A DNA stretch of 41,693 nucleotides from NCBI GenBank assembly GCA_024401455.1, contig JAKSLA010000026.1:1-41693 (forward strand). The letters run 5' to 3'. Origin of the DNA: Paludibacteraceae bacterium (GTDB lineage: Bacteria; Bacteroidota; Bacteroidia; Bacteroidales; Paludibacteraceae). Position numbers and translations under genes: made by a program. Numbering within the stretch: position 1 is the stretch's first letter; each line of letters begins with the position of its first letter. A model generated the notes under the pieces. That model was given only the letters and a program-made list of their open reading frames with translations, did no database searches and had not been told where the DNA came from. This document shows positions 1 to 8,041 of this stretch, piece after piece.

Positions 1-135
1 GGAAGATTCAGCCTAATTTTTTTTCCGTTCAAAAGAGTTTAGCGGACACCAATAATTAAGAAGTTGTTAAAATAGAAGTGAGGGGGAATGGTCATTGACT
101 TGTGATGTAAGGTCAAGTGAATGGAGTTGGCGTAT

Positions 136-166
136 GCGTCTGCAAGACGCTATTTGAGTAACCCCG
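136..166 (-). repeat. Palindromic repeat, reverse-oriented copy
   Basis: The palindrome GCGTCTGCAAGACGC (136-150) followed by a segment ending in ACCCCG is the reverse complement of the unit GGGGTTATAGAGATA-GCGTCTTACAGACGC found at 376-413, 13126-13158 and 13212-13244. Another degenerate palindrome, GCGTCTGTAAGGCGC, is at 221-235. The 1-538 stretch carries no convincing gene; its overlapping short reading frames are made of these repeats. Confidence 0.7.
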
Positions 167-338
167 TAGATTCGAGCGGAGCGAGGATGTGCGGGGGAGA
201 GCGGTGCCGGGTGGGCAAGAGCGTCTGTAAGGCGCTACGGTGATAAGTATCCGTCTCCTCTGCCACCTCACATATCCACACTTGTGGTGAGTCTCGGTCT
301 GTCCGTCCACTCTGCTGACGTGCAGCATATACACTATC

Positions 339-415
339 TATGTCGCCCCGCACATCTACACCACTGCCGTGTCGTGGATGTACGGGGTTATAGAGATAGC
401 GTCTTACAGACGCTG
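339..415 (+). repeat. Palindromic repeat unit (hairpin plus GCGTCTTACAGACGC)
   Basis: A stretch beginning CCCGCACATCTACACCAC pairs imperfectly with GTGTCGTGGATGTACGGGG, and is followed by TTATAGAGATA and the palindrome GCGTCTTACAGACGC (399-413). The same order is seen twice in tandem at 13091-13247. In addition, 84-135 and 419-478 resemble each other (GGGGGAATGGTCATTGACTT versus GGGGGAGTGGCCATCAACTT), so the whole 1-480 region is a patchwork of diverged repeat copies. Confidence 0.7.
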
Positions 416-492
416 AGGGGGAGTGGCCATCAACTTGTGGTGTGTGGTCTGATGAATGGTGCTGGAGTTGGTGTTTCTTAGGCCTCTCAAAT

Positions 493-500
493 TAGTTTTG
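493..500 (+). promoter_or_regulatory. Possible -7 box for the 539 gene
   Basis: TAGTTTTG fits the Bacteroidota -7 consensus TAnnTTTG. A GTTG at 467-470 is the only nearby -33 candidate, with a slightly long 22-nt spacer. The start codon is 39 nt downstream of the box. Confidence 0.35.
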
Positions 501-538
501 AATTAAATTTAAAAACTACTAAATAAAACAATAAGTGT

Positions 539-1003
539 ATGAAAAAAAGAAAGTTAATGTTGGCTGTCGCCTGTCTGTTGTCGGGGGCATCTGCTTTTGC
601 CGCTACGCACCTCATCGTAGATTTGCGATCAGGCGAGAGTTACGAATTTCTATTGAAGGAGAAGCCCGTGATAACCTACGAGTCGGGCGACCTTGTGGTC
701 AATGGCAATGCCGCCACCTCTTACGCCATAGCGAAGGTGAAGAATTATCATTTTGAGGATCTCGGAGCAGGTGTTCCATCGGTGGAGGTGTCCCATCTTC
801 GCATCGTGCCTTTGGACGAGAATACGTTGCAGGTGGAGAACGCACCGCAAGGCGTTGATGTGGTTTTGAACTCAATGGCGGGCGCATTGCAGGCCCAAAC
901 GAAGGTGGACACGGACGGTGTAGCCACCGTCACCTTGCCACAAGCCAAGGGCATCTATCTGCTCAGCGTAGGCAAGCAGACGTTCAAGGTGATTCGTAAA
1001 TAG
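539..1003 (+). CDS. Small secreted protein with T9SS-like C-terminal tail
   Basis: 154 residues. It starts with a clear signal peptide (MKKRK, then a hydrophobic stretch ending ASAFA around residue 21). Residues about 24-55 hold a beta-rich segment (LIVDLRSGESYEF...PVITY...GDLVVNG), and the last ~75 residues look like a type A T9SS sorting domain: NTLQVENA, VVLNSMAGAL, then the closing GIYLLSVGKQTFKVIRK. Paralogues in the window are the genes at 37945-38412, 40634-41113 and 32225-32719. The next gene downstream is a secreted FISUMP protein without such a tail; the gap between them is occupied by a MITE, and would be about 42 nt without it. Role unknown. Export and possibly cell-surface attachment through T9SS is inferred from the C-terminal pattern, not demonstrated. 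Confidence 0.75.
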   Translation: MKKRKLMLAVACLLSGASAFAATHLIVDLRSGESYEFLLKEKPVITYESGDLVVNGNAATSYAIAKVKNYHFEDLGAGVPSVEVSHLRIVPLDENTLQVENAPQGVDVVLNSMAGALQAQTKVDTDGVATVTLPQAKGIYLLSVGKQTFKVIRK

Positions 1004-1007
1004 AAAA

Positions 1008-1254
1008 GGCTCTATTCCAGTTTATGGCTGATTTTTTTATTTGGTGGAATCAATAATCTTGTTTATTCCCTAACGGGAAATCTTGTTCAGGATTGCATTC
1101 GATTTCAACCCACATCATATTCCTAACGGGATTATCTATACACCTACGCCTTTATGCGTTAAACGTGGGTAGAAAAAAAACATGTTTCCCCCTTGCTCGT
1201 TCCCCTTTAGGGGATTAGCATCGAGAGAAACCAGTCATAAAGTACAATAGAGCC
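1008..1254 (+). mobile_element. 247-bp MITE-like element, copy 1
   Basis: A non-coding element bounded by ~26-bp terminal inverted repeats starting GGCTCTATT (left 1008-1033, right 1229-1254). It is flanked by near-identical 8-mers, ATAGAAAA (1000-1007) and ATAGAAAT (1255-1262), which look like a target-site duplication. GGCTCT ends with an 8-bp duplication are typical of ISL3-family insertion sequences, so mobilisation by such a transposase is plausible; no transposase is in the window. The interior holds short palindromes (TTCCCTAACGGGAA, CCCCTTTAGGGG). A second copy lies in the opposite orientation at 20029-20271 with high similarity over the full length. It separates the 539 gene from the FISUMP gene at 1301. 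Confidence 0.85.
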
Positions 1255-1300
1255 ATAGAAATAGGGAAAATAAAAAATGAATGAATAAAAAAACAACGAT

Positions 1301-2800
1301 ATGAAAAGAACAGCATTGACAGCCCTCTCAATGGCAGCGGTAAGTTGTGCCATGGGAGCCACCTATATGTTGGTGGAGCAGACGGATGGCACCGTCGTGA
1401 AGTATGACGTGGACAAAGTGACACAAGTGACCTTCGAGGAGGATGCCCAAGGCGTGACCGTGAGTGGTGAGATAGACGGCTACACCTACGTTGACCTCGG
1501 ATTGCCAAGCGGACTGAAGTGGGGCACCTACAATGTGGGGGCCTCTAAGCCTGAAGAGTATGGCGACTATTTCGCATGGGGAGAGACAACCTCACAACCC
1601 GATTCGGACACTTCCTATTCATTGGCAACATACAAGTGGTGTAATGGTGATTATGATTCTATGACGAAGTATTGCACCGAAAGTTACTATGGCACAGTTG
1701 ACAGTCTGACCACCCTTCTCCCCGAAGACGACGCGGCGACAGTAAATTGGGGTAGGGCATGGAGAATGCCGACAAGGGCGGAACAGGATGAGTTGAGAGA
1801 AGGTTGCGATTGGGAATGGACGGACGATTACAATGGCACAGGCGTGTCGGGACAAATCGGCACCAGCAAGGCCAATGGCAACACCATCTTCCTTCCCGCT
1901 GCGGGGTATCGCAGCAATGGCAGTCTCAACAGCGTGGGCCGCAGCGGCTACTATTGGTTGTCCAGTGTCAACGCGGACAGCAACTGCAGCGCCTACGTTC
2001 TCAACTTCTACTTGTACCACTTCGACTGGAGCAACGGCTACAACCGTCAAGACGGTCAGTCTGTTCGTGCGGTTTCATCAGGTAAAGAGTCCACTGACAC
2101 CAATCAAGGCGTGACCGTGAGTGGTGAGATAGACGGCTACACCTACGTTGACCTCGGCTTGCCAAGCGGACAGAAGTGGGGCACCTACAATGTGGGGGCC
2201 TCTAAGCCTGAAGAGTATGGCGACTACTTCGCATGGGGCGAGACGAAGCCGCAGGCAGAGTCGGACTCGTCTTATTCTTGGGAAACGTATAAGTTCATGA
2301 CGAAGGGTATTGATTATTGGCGAGGTGTGAACAAATATACAGTTGACGATGGTGAATATAACAGTGTTCCAGAAAGGAATCCGGTTTGGTACAATAATAA
2401 TGGCAAGTTCATTGGCGACAGTCTGACCACCCTTCTCCCCGAAGATGACGCGGCGACAGCCAATTGGGGCAGCGCATGGAGAATGCCGACGAGAGAGGAG
2501 CAAGACGAGTTAATAAATGGCTGCAAATGGGAATGGACGGACGATTACAATGGCACAGGCGTGTCAGGACGAATCGGCACCAGCAAGGCCAACGGCAACA
2601 CCATCTTCCTTCCCGCTGCGGGCTATCGCGGCCTTGGCAGTCTCTACGACGTGGGTAGCAACGGCAGCTATTGGTCGTCCAGTCTCAGCGCGGGCATCAG
2701 CAGCTACGCCTGCGAGCTCTACTTCTACTCGCTCGACCTCGGCTGGTACAACCTCAGCCGTCAAGGCGGTCGATCTGTTCGTGCGGTTTCAGGAAAATAA
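1301..2800 (+). CDS. Secreted protein with two FISUMP domains
   Basis: 499 residues with a signal peptide (MKRTALTALSMAAVSCAMGA). Residues ~20-47 form the short N-terminal module YMLVEQTDGTVVKYDVDKVTQVTF seen, in variants, in several other secreted proteins here. Two FISUMP domains (Fibrobacter succinogenes major paralogous domain, PF09603/TIGR02145) follow, roughly residues 55-262 and 273-498, each starting GYTYVDLGLPSG.KWGTYN and ending SVRAVSSG/SVRAVSGK. The two halves are nearly identical in DNA at their starts (1451 versus 2108, a 657-nt offset), which indicates a recent internal duplication; the second domain carries an extra ~25-residue insertion around residues 335-365. FISUMP domains occur in Bacteroidota and Fibrobacteres surface proteins, and their function is not established. 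There is no T9SS tail on this protein. Large reading frames on the opposite strand are shadows. Confidence 0.85.
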   Translation: MKRTALTALSMAAVSCAMGATYMLVEQTDGTVVKYDVDKVTQVTFEEDAQGVTVSGEIDGYTYVDLGLPSGLKWGTYNVGASKPEEYGDYFAWGETTSQPDSDTSYSLATYKWCNGDYDSMTKYCTESYYGTVDSLTTLLPEDDAATVNWGRAWRMPTRAEQDELREGCDWEWTDDYNGTGVSGQIGTSKANGNTIFLPAAGYRSNGSLNSVGRSGYYWLSSVNADSNCSAYVLNFYLYHFDWSNGYNRQDGQSVRAVSSGKESTDTNQGVTVSGEIDGYTYVDLGLPSGQKWGTYNVGASKPEEYGDYFAWGETKPQAESDSSYSWETYKFMTKGIDYWRGVNKYTVDDGEYNSVPERNPVWYNNNGKFIGDSLTTLLPEDDAATANWGSAWRMPTREEQDELINGCKWEWTDDYNGTGVSGRIGTSKANGNTIFLPAAGYRGLGSLYDVGSNGSYWSSSLSAGISSYACELYFYSLDLGWYNLSRQGGRSVRAVSGK

Positions 2801-2919
2801 GCGGAGCGCATTCGACGATTTGATTTATTTGAATATTAGAAAATTATAAAATAAGGGGCAGGAAAGAAAAAGAAAACCGCGAAGCGGTCGAATTTTTTGA
2901 AAACAGAGGGAATCCCCCT

Positions 2920-2945
2920 GTAGAGACGTCCCCATGGGGTGTCTC
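2920..2945. repeat. GTAGAGACG palindromic repeat, copy A
   Basis: GTAGAGACGTCCCCATGGGG continued by TGTCTC: a near-perfect palindrome centred on CCATGG. Other copies are at 4616-4637 and 12993-13019, and a degenerate one is near 7448-7488. Intergenic, REP-like; it can fold into a strong hairpin. Confidence 0.8.
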
Positions 2946-2980
2946 AATTTGAAAATCAAATGTTTGGGAAAACAATAGAG

Positions 2981-3009
2981 AGCATAGTCCATTAGGGCTA
3001 TGCTTTTTT
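2981..3009 (+). terminator. Rho-independent terminator
   Basis: AGCATAGTCC pairs with GGGCTATGCT (10 bp including one G-T) around the loop ATTA, followed by six T residues. It lies 180 nt after the FISUMP gene and just ahead of the promoter of the ATPase gene. Confidence 0.8.
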
Positions 3010-3022
3010 CGTGATATTTCCT

Positions 3023-3030
3023 TATCTTTG
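3023..3030 (+). promoter_or_regulatory. -7 box of the AAA ATPase gene
   Basis: TATCTTTG matches TAnnTTTG exactly and lies 23 nt before the start codon. No good -33 TTTG is visible 20 nt upstream; that position is occupied by the T-run of the preceding terminator. Confidence 0.5.
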
Positions 3031-3053
3031 TAAACCTAAAACTTCAGAACGAC

Positions 3054-4619
3054 ATGGCAAAACGATTCAATACAACAGGCAGTTGCAATCCACAGCGTCA
3101 TTACATGGTGAATATCGACGATAAGTTGGCGAAAATAGAAGAACTCATCAACGAAGGACTCTATTTCACCATCAACCGTGCGCGCCAGTTTGGAAAGACG
3201 ACGACGATGAAGATGTTGCTTGGCAAATTATCATATTCATATCAAGTATATCAGATCAGTTTTGAGACCGATGCCGACATGTTTTCATCTCAAGAAGATT
3301 TTTGCAGAGGACTCTTTCTAAAATTATCCAAGGCTCCATATATATCGCAGGATCAAATTGATTTTTGGAAAAGAAGCCATGATTGCAAAACATTTGAAAA
3401 TCTTTCAGATGTCATATCTGAATTTTGCAATAGCCAAGACAAGCCTGTTGTCTTGATGATTGACGAAGTGGATAAAAGCACAGACAATCAGCTTTTTTTG
3501 CATTTTCTTGGAATGCTTAGAAACAAGTATCTAGACAGAGATACAAACGGTATGGATTCCACTTTCCATTCTGTTATCCTAGCTGGTGTGTACGACGTAA
3601 AAAATCTAAAATTAAAGATCCGTAACGACGAGGAAAAGAAATATAATTCTCCATGGAATATTGCGGTCCGCTTCAACGTCGACATGACATTGAGTGCGGA
3701 AGGAATCAAAGGCATGCTTGATGAATACGAGTCTGATTACCATACGGGGATGGACACCAAGTTGATTGCAGATGAAATTAGAAGAATGACGTCGGGCTAT
3801 CCTTTCTTGGTAAGTTACATCTGTTCTTTGATTCATGAGGAGTTTAGTGGAAATTGGAGTGTTGAAGGAATCCACGATGCTATAAAGACAATCATCAAAG
3901 ACAAATATAACACTCTTATGAGCGATATGACAAAAAATCTTGAGATCTATCCTGATTTCAAAACGATGATGAAAGATATTTTGTTGTATGACGCAGAAAT
4001 CATGTATGATCCCAACGTGCCGGCTATAGATTTAGCTACAACTTTCAGTGTGGCTAAAGAGGACGCAAACGGTCATGTGATGGTGCATAATCTGGTGTTT
4101 GAGCAGAAACTGTATAATTATTTTATCTCGGAAGCATCTCTTCGACGCGATTTGAATTATTCAGAAAACCGATCAAAATATGTTAAAGACGGCAGACTGA
4201 ACATGCCTCTTGTCATCGAGCGTTTCAAAGATTTGTTGGAAGCGGAGAATAAAAGTTGCGACGAGGAGTTTCTGGAAAAACAGGGTCGACTACTTTTCTT
4301 GTGTTTCCTTAAGCCGATAATCAACGGCACAGGATTCTATTATGTGGAGCCTCAAACTCGCAACGATGGACGTATGGATATTGTTGTGTCATACGGAGGA
4401 GAGGAGTTCATCATAGAGTTAAAAGTCTGGCGTGGAATGAAATATGAGGCAAAAGGAGAGATTCAAGTGTCGGAATATGCCAACGTCAGAGGCTTGAAGA
4501 AAGCCTACCTCATCACCTTCTCGTTCCTAAAGGAAAAGGTCGTACAGGTTGAACCTGAATGGAAGACGGTCAACGGTGTGGATGTTTACGAGGGAATCAT
4601 TTGGGCGAAAAGGCAGTAG
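3054..4619 (+). CDS. AAA-like ATPase with C-terminal PD-(D/E)XK nuclease domain
   Basis: 521 residues. Residues 41-50 (NRARQFGKTT) form the degenerate P-loop typical of the AAA-ATPase-like family (PF09820-related, usually RRFGKT/S), and VVLMIDEVDK (D137, E138) is the Walker B strand. The C-terminal part has the nuclease signature D442...E455-L-K457 (GRMDIVVSYGGEEFIIELKVW). This two-part layout (ATPase plus restriction-like nuclease) is widespread and multi-copy in Bacteroidales genomes; a role in nucleic-acid defence or mobile-element biology is often suggested but not established. It is a monocistronic gene between two terminators. Its TAG stop codon lies inside the palindromic repeat copy B, so the repeat may have set the present C-terminus (...WAKRQ). 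Confidence 0.8.
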   Translation: MAKRFNTTGSCNPQRHYMVNIDDKLAKIEELINEGLYFTINRARQFGKTTTMKMLLGKLSYSYQVYQISFETDADMFSSQEDFCRGLFLKLSKAPYISQDQIDFWKRSHDCKTFENLSDVISEFCNSQDKPVVLMIDEVDKSTDNQLFLHFLGMLRNKYLDRDTNGMDSTFHSVILAGVYDVKNLKLKIRNDEEKKYNSPWNIAVRFNVDMTLSAEGIKGMLDEYESDYHTGMDTKLIADEIRRMTSGYPFLVSYICSLIHEEFSGNWSVEGIHDAIKTIIKDKYNTLMSDMTKNLEIYPDFKTMMKDILLYDAEIMYDPNVPAIDLATTFSVAKEDANGHVMVHNLVFEQKLYNYFISEASLRRDLNYSENRSKYVKDGRLNMPLVIERFKDLLEAENKSCDEEFLEKQGRLLFLCFLKPIINGTGFYYVEPQTRNDGRMDIVVSYGGEEFIIELKVWRGMKYEAKGEIQVSEYANVRGLKKAYLITFSFLKEKVVQVEPEWKTVNGVDVYEGIIWAKRQ

Positions 4620-4637
4620 AGACGTCCCCATGGGGCG
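4616..4637. repeat. GTAGAGACG palindromic repeat, copy B
   Basis: GTAGAGACGTCCCCATGGGG plus CG. Its bases 2-4 (TAG, 4617-4619) are the stop codon of the ATPase gene. Same family as 2920-2945 and 12993-13019. Confidence 0.8.
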
Positions 4638-4657
4638 CTTTTTCGCCAAAGCCTCAA

Positions 4658-4693
4658 AAAAAACGGCCATAGAAAAATCTATGACCGTTTTTT
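4658..4693. terminator. Bidirectional terminator between convergent genes
   Basis: AAAAAACGG-C-CATAGA pairs with TCTATG-A-CCGTTTTTT around an AAAA loop. The A-run/T-run on both sides lets it end the ATPase transcript (+) and the rpoD transcript (-). Confidence 0.85.
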
Positions 4694-4717
4694 AGTTTTA
4701 TTATTCTCTGGAATTTA

Positions 4718-5578
4718 TTATCCCAAATAACTCTTCAAAAGTTTGCTTCTTGAGTTTTGTCTTAGGCGTCGGATGGCCTTCTCTTTGATTTGGCGAACAC
4801 GCTCACGAGTAAGACCGAAGTTTTCGCCAATCTCTTCCAATGTCATCTCTTGGTAGCCGATACCGAAGAACATCTTAATGATTTCGCTCTCCCTGTCGGT
4901 CAAAGTAGCCAATGCACGATCGATTTCGCGAGACAAAGACTCGTTGATCAATGAGCGGTCGGCGATAGGGGAGTCGTCGTTTACCAATACGTCCAAAAGG
5001 CTGTTGTCCTCACCCTCAACGAATGGCGCATCTACGGAAATGTGTCTTCCGGAAACCTTCATGGCGTCAGAAATCTTCTCGACAGGCATGTCGATTTCCT
5101 CTGCGATTTCTTCTGGGGATGGGCGTCTTTCGTGCTCTTGCTCAAACTTTGAGAATGCCTTGTTGATTTTGTTGAGTGAACCCACCTGATTCAATGGCAG
5201 ACGAACAATACGGGCTTGTTCAGCCAAAGCTTGGAGGATGGACTGTCTGATCCACCATACGGCGTATGAGATGAATTTGAAACCTCTGGTCTCGTCAAAC
5301 TTCTCTGCAGCCTTGATCAATCCCAAATTTCCTTCGTTGATAAGGTCTGGCAAGCTTAATCCCTGGTTTTGGTATTGCTTTGCAACGGAAACTACGAAAC
5401 GAAGGTTTGCTCTTGTAAGCTTTTCCAATGCTACACGGTCACCGTTTCTGATGCGTTGCGCCAATTCAACCTCTTCTTCCACCGTGATCAAGTCTTCTCT
5501 ACCAATCTCTTGTAGGTATTTGTCTAGAGATTGACTCTCTCTGTTTGTGATTGATTTTGTAATCTTTAACTGTCTCAT
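4718..5578 (-). CDS. rpoD: Primary RNA polymerase sigma factor (sigma-70 family)
   Basis: 286 residues, the usual length of the Bacteroidota primary sigma factor, which lacks region 1.1 and the long non-conserved insert of the E. coli protein. Region 1.2 ([16 protein letters not shown]) is followed directly by region 2 with the core-binding and -10-recognition helix ([18 protein letters not shown]...[17 protein letters not shown]). Region 3 contains [13 protein letters not shown], and region 4 ends with the helix-turn-helix [20 protein letters not shown] and the basic tail. It directs core polymerase to housekeeping promoters of the TTTG/TAnnTTTG type seen across this window, including its own. 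Confidence 0.97.
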   Translation of the reverse strand: MRQLKITKSITNRESQSLDKYLQEIGREDLITVEEEVELAQRIRNGDRVALEKLTRANLRFVVSVAKQYQNQGLSLPDLINEGNLGLIKAAEKFDETRGFKFISYAVWWIRQSILQALAEQARIVRLPLNQVGSLNKINKAFSKFEQEHERRPSPEEIAEEIDMPVEKISDAMKVSGRHISVDAPFVEGEDNSLLDVLVNDDSPIADRSLINESLSREIDRALATLTDRESEIIKMFFGIGYQEMTLEEIGENFGLTRERVRQIKEKAIRRLRQNSRSKLLKSYLG

Positions 5579-5600
5579 CGAATATCAAAAATTTGGAACG

Positions 5601-5632
5601 CAAATGTAGGGATAAAATTTATCAACAACAAA
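5601..5632 (-). promoter_or_regulatory. rpoD promoter
   Basis: Read on the minus strand: TTTG (5629-5632), a 20-nt spacer, then TACATTTG (5601-5608). This is a full match to the Bacteroidota consensus. The expected transcription start is about 7 nt further, leaving a short leader before the ATG at 5578. Confidence 0.8.
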
Positions 5633-5680
5633 TTTTCCAAGGGGATTTAACCCGCATGGATGATGCTTTTTTAGAAAAAA

Positions 5681-5734
5681 GATAAAAAATAGGGTTGCAG
5701 AGGATGGAAGGAACTACTTCCGCCCTCTGCAACC
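5681..5734 (-). terminator. Terminator after the DegP/HtrA gene
   Basis: GGTTGCAGAGG (5693-5703) pairs with CCTCTGCAACC (5724-5734), with an inner GGAAG/CTTCC extension. On the minus strand it is followed by a TATTTTTTATC run. It separates the protease gene from rpoD. Confidence 0.85.
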
Positions 5735-5787
5735 ATGGTCAAAAGGCAGCCAAACTACTTTCGCAGTCGGGCAGGAACGGTTGTCGG

Positions 5788-7257
5788 CTAATCGTTTATG
5801 TCAATGGCGTAGTAAACGATTTTTCCGTCGGGATTGTAGCCCGATAGGAAGAGAGAGCCGTTCAGTTGTCCGTTTGATTCCTTGGCTTCGTTGATGATGG
5901 CTTCGAGCGTTTCGACGTCTTTGACGAATTTACTGTTGGCTTTTACCAAGATGTAGCCGTTGGGAACGCCTGCCTTGCTCAACTTTCCACCTTTGTTCAC
6001 TTTCTCCACGCACAATCCGTCGTTTATGCCGTACATCCTTTTCTGTTTGTCGGAGAGAGGCGTGAATTTTCCACCCAAGAGTTCAATGGCGCCGCCTTTA
6101 ATCATGCTTGTGCTGCCCATTTTGTTCTTCAAGATGACATCAAACTCTTTCTCCTTTCCGTTTCTGAGTACGGTCACGTCCACTTTATCGCCTGGGCGGA
6201 GACGACCGATTTGCTCTTGAAGTTCGGAAACGGATTTTACTTTGTGGTTGTTGGCTTTGATAATGACGTCGCCCTCTTGGATGCCTGCGTCGTGGGCGGC
6301 GCTGTTAGGACTGACGGCGGCCACATAGGCGCCTTCCAAAACATCGAGATTCTTCTCCTTGGCAAATTCTGCGTTGATGTCGCTGATGGAGATGCCGAGC
6401 AAAGCCCTCTGTACGGTTCCGAATTGTTTCAGGTCGGCTACTACCTTGCCCATGATGCTTACTGGTATAGCGAATGAATAGCCGGAATAAGAACCGGTTT
6501 GAGAGGCGATGGCTGTGTTGATTCCGACCAATTCGCCGTTTGTGTTGACCAAAGCGCCACCACTGTTACCCGGATTTACAGCCGCGTCCGTTTGGATGAA
6601 AGACTCGATTCTCATGTCTGAGTTCAGAATGTTGATGCTTCTTGCTTTGGCGCTCACGATGCCAGCCGTAACGGTTGATGTCAAGTTGAAGGGATTGCCG
6701 ACAGCCAATACCCATTCGCCGATTTTCAAATTGTCCGAATTGCCGATAGGGAGAGTTGGAAGGTCGGATGCTTCGATTTTTAGCAATGCCAAGTCGGTCG
6801 TGGGGTCCGTTCCTATGAGTTTAGCCTCGAAACTCCGCTTGTCGTTCAAGATGACGGAGATATTGTCTGAACCTTCCACCACGTGGTTATTGGTCACGAT
6901 GTAACCGTCTGCGCTTAATATGACGCCAGAGCCAGAGCCGATTTGAGCAGGGCGCTTTTGGGGTTGGGCGCGTTGTCCGAAGAAGAACTCGAAGAACGGG
7001 TCTTGTTCCATGCCGGTGTTGGCTTGCTTGGGCTCAAACTTGGACATGATGTGTACTACTGCGTTGACGGAAACTTCAGCCGCATAGGTGAAGTCGGCAG
7101 GACCGGCGCTTCGTTCGGAGGTGAATTGGATGGGGCTCTTTTGTTCAACGACGATGGTCTGTTGTCGGTTGCTGAGTTGCGAATAACAGAAAACAGAAAC
7201 TCCTGCACTGAGTAGGGCAACTACAACTGCTGTTAATGAAAAATTCAAATGCTTCAT
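5788..7257 (-). CDS. degP: Periplasmic serine protease, Do/DegP (HtrA) family
   Basis: 489 residues from the ATG at 7257. An upstream in-frame start at 7329 would add 24 charged residues ahead of the signal peptide and is less likely. The signal anchor MKHLNFSLTAVVVALLSAGV is followed by a trypsin-like domain with the full triad H125 (NNHVVEG), D155 (TTDLALLK) and S232 (PGNSGGAL). Then come PDZ1 (~275-365, LLGISISDINAEFAK...GIQEGDVIIKANN) and PDZ2 (~400-485). The family degrades or refolds damaged envelope proteins. It is upstream of rpoD but separated from it by a terminator. No consensus housekeeping promoter was found upstream; a stress promoter is possible but not visible. Confidence 0.95.
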   Translation of the reverse strand: MKHLNFSLTAVVVALLSAGVSVFCYSQLSNRQQTIVVEQKSPIQFTSERSAGPADFTYAAEVSVNAVVHIMSKFEPKQANTGMEQDPFFEFFFGQRAQPQKRPAQIGSGSGVILSADGYIVTNNHVVEGSDNISVILNDKRSFEAKLIGTDPTTDLALLKIEASDLPTLPIGNSDNLKIGEWVLAVGNPFNLTSTVTAGIVSAKARSINILNSDMRIESFIQTDAAVNPGNSGGALVNTNGELVGINTAIASQTGSYSGYSFAIPVSIMGKVVADLKQFGTVQRALLGISISDINAEFAKEKNLDVLEGAYVAAVSPNSAAHDAGIQEGDVIIKANNHKVKSVSELQEQIGRLRPGDKVDVTVLRNGKEKEFDVILKNKMGSTSMIKGGAIELLGGKFTPLSDKQKRMYGINDGLCVEKVNKGGKLSKAGVPNGYILVKANSKFVKDVETLEAIINEAKESNGQLNGSLFLSGYNPDGKIVYYAIDIND

Positions 7258-7571
7258 ATTTTCTCTCTTTATAATGTTTGACGTTTGCTGACCTTCTTTT
7301 GAAGGCCGTTTCACTTTTATAACGAACAAATTTTGTGCTTTATGATATATGGAAAGTTAGGTTTAAACTGATTTAACTAAATGGAGCGAGTGCTTAACAG
7401 ACGTTGAGGATTGAAATGGAAGATGGTGACATAATGGCAGATGTCCTCATAATGCGTCTCCATAACGACCGTCCCATGGCGCGTCTCCGAATAAAATGCG
7501 GAGAAGACGATAAAAAAATGCTTGTTTTTCTGCTTTTTGGCCAGAATGTGGGCAATTCCGTTACCTCTTAA

Positions 7572-7603
7572 TTTGCTCACTTCCCATAATAGTATTAATT
7601 TTG
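7572..7603 (+). promoter_or_regulatory. rnpB promoter
   Basis: TTTG (7572-7575), a 20-nt spacer and TAATTTTG (7596-7603): a textbook Bacteroidota promoter. The start is predicted within a few bases of the first nucleotide of the RNase P P1 helix at 7609. The preceding 7330-7571 gap holds only a degenerate GTAGAGACG-type repeat (7448-7488). Confidence 0.85.
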
Positions 7604-7608
7604 CGTGA

Positions 7609-7952
7609 GATAGTAGGCGGGTTTGTCGCTGGCCTTAGTGTCAGAGGAAAGTCCGGGCAACATAGGGCGCCATGCTTCCTAACGGGAAGTAGTTCGTGAG
7701 GGCTAACGTTCATAGAAGAAAATAACCGCCCGCTTGCGGGTAAGGGTGAGAAGGTGGGGTAAGAGCCCACCAGTTCTGGCGGTGACGTCGGAAGCTGTAT
7801 GAGTCATGGGTTGTAAGATCATGTATACCGATTTAGGGCGGCCCGCTCACTTATCGGGGGGTAGATTGCTTGAGGCTTATGGTGACATAAGTCCTAGATT
7901 AATGACAAACACCGTTTCGGCGGCACAGAACTCGGCTTATACGCCTACTATC
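7609..7952 (+). ncRNA. rnpB: RNase P RNA, bacterial type A
   Basis: The RNA subunit of RNase P, which matures the 5' ends of tRNAs. The outer helix P1 is GATAGTAGGCG (7609-7619) pairing with CGCCTACTATC (7942-7952). The conserved core is present: GAGGAAAGTCCGGGC near 7655, GGTAAGGGTGAGAAGGTGGG near 7739, and ACAGAACTCGGCTTA near 7925. Length, about 344 nt, is normal for type A. Eight T residues immediately follow (7953-7960) and act as terminator. Short reading frames across this interval are not genes. Confidence 0.97.
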
Positions 7953-7960
7953 TTTTTTTT
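7942..7960 (+). terminator. T-run after rnpB
   Basis: The 3' strand of helix P1 runs directly into TTTTTTTT (7953-7960), so the P1 hairpin region serves as the terminator. Confidence 0.6.
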
Positions 7961-8041
7961 ATTTGCTAACAGTACCAGGAATCTTAGTTCCTGATTGAAT
8001 ATGGAAGGTGTTTTTGTCTTCCCCTAAAATTATTCTGGTTG

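Noticed and set aside
1-481. Reading frames of 65-73 codons near the left edge.
   Set aside because: They consist of overlapping frames in palindromic repeat DNA and encode no recognisable protein.
1619-2050. 143-codon minus-strand frame over the FISUMP gene (and similar ones at 2078-2503 and 2564-2764).
   Set aside because: It is antisense to a clear secreted protein, its product is a low-complexity Val/Ala/Glu-rich sequence, and the frames recur only because the FISUMP domain is duplicated.
7609-7952. Short protein-coding frames over the RNase P region, on both strands.
   Set aside because: The interval matches bacterial RNase P RNA with a complete P1 helix and conserved core; the frames have no coding character.
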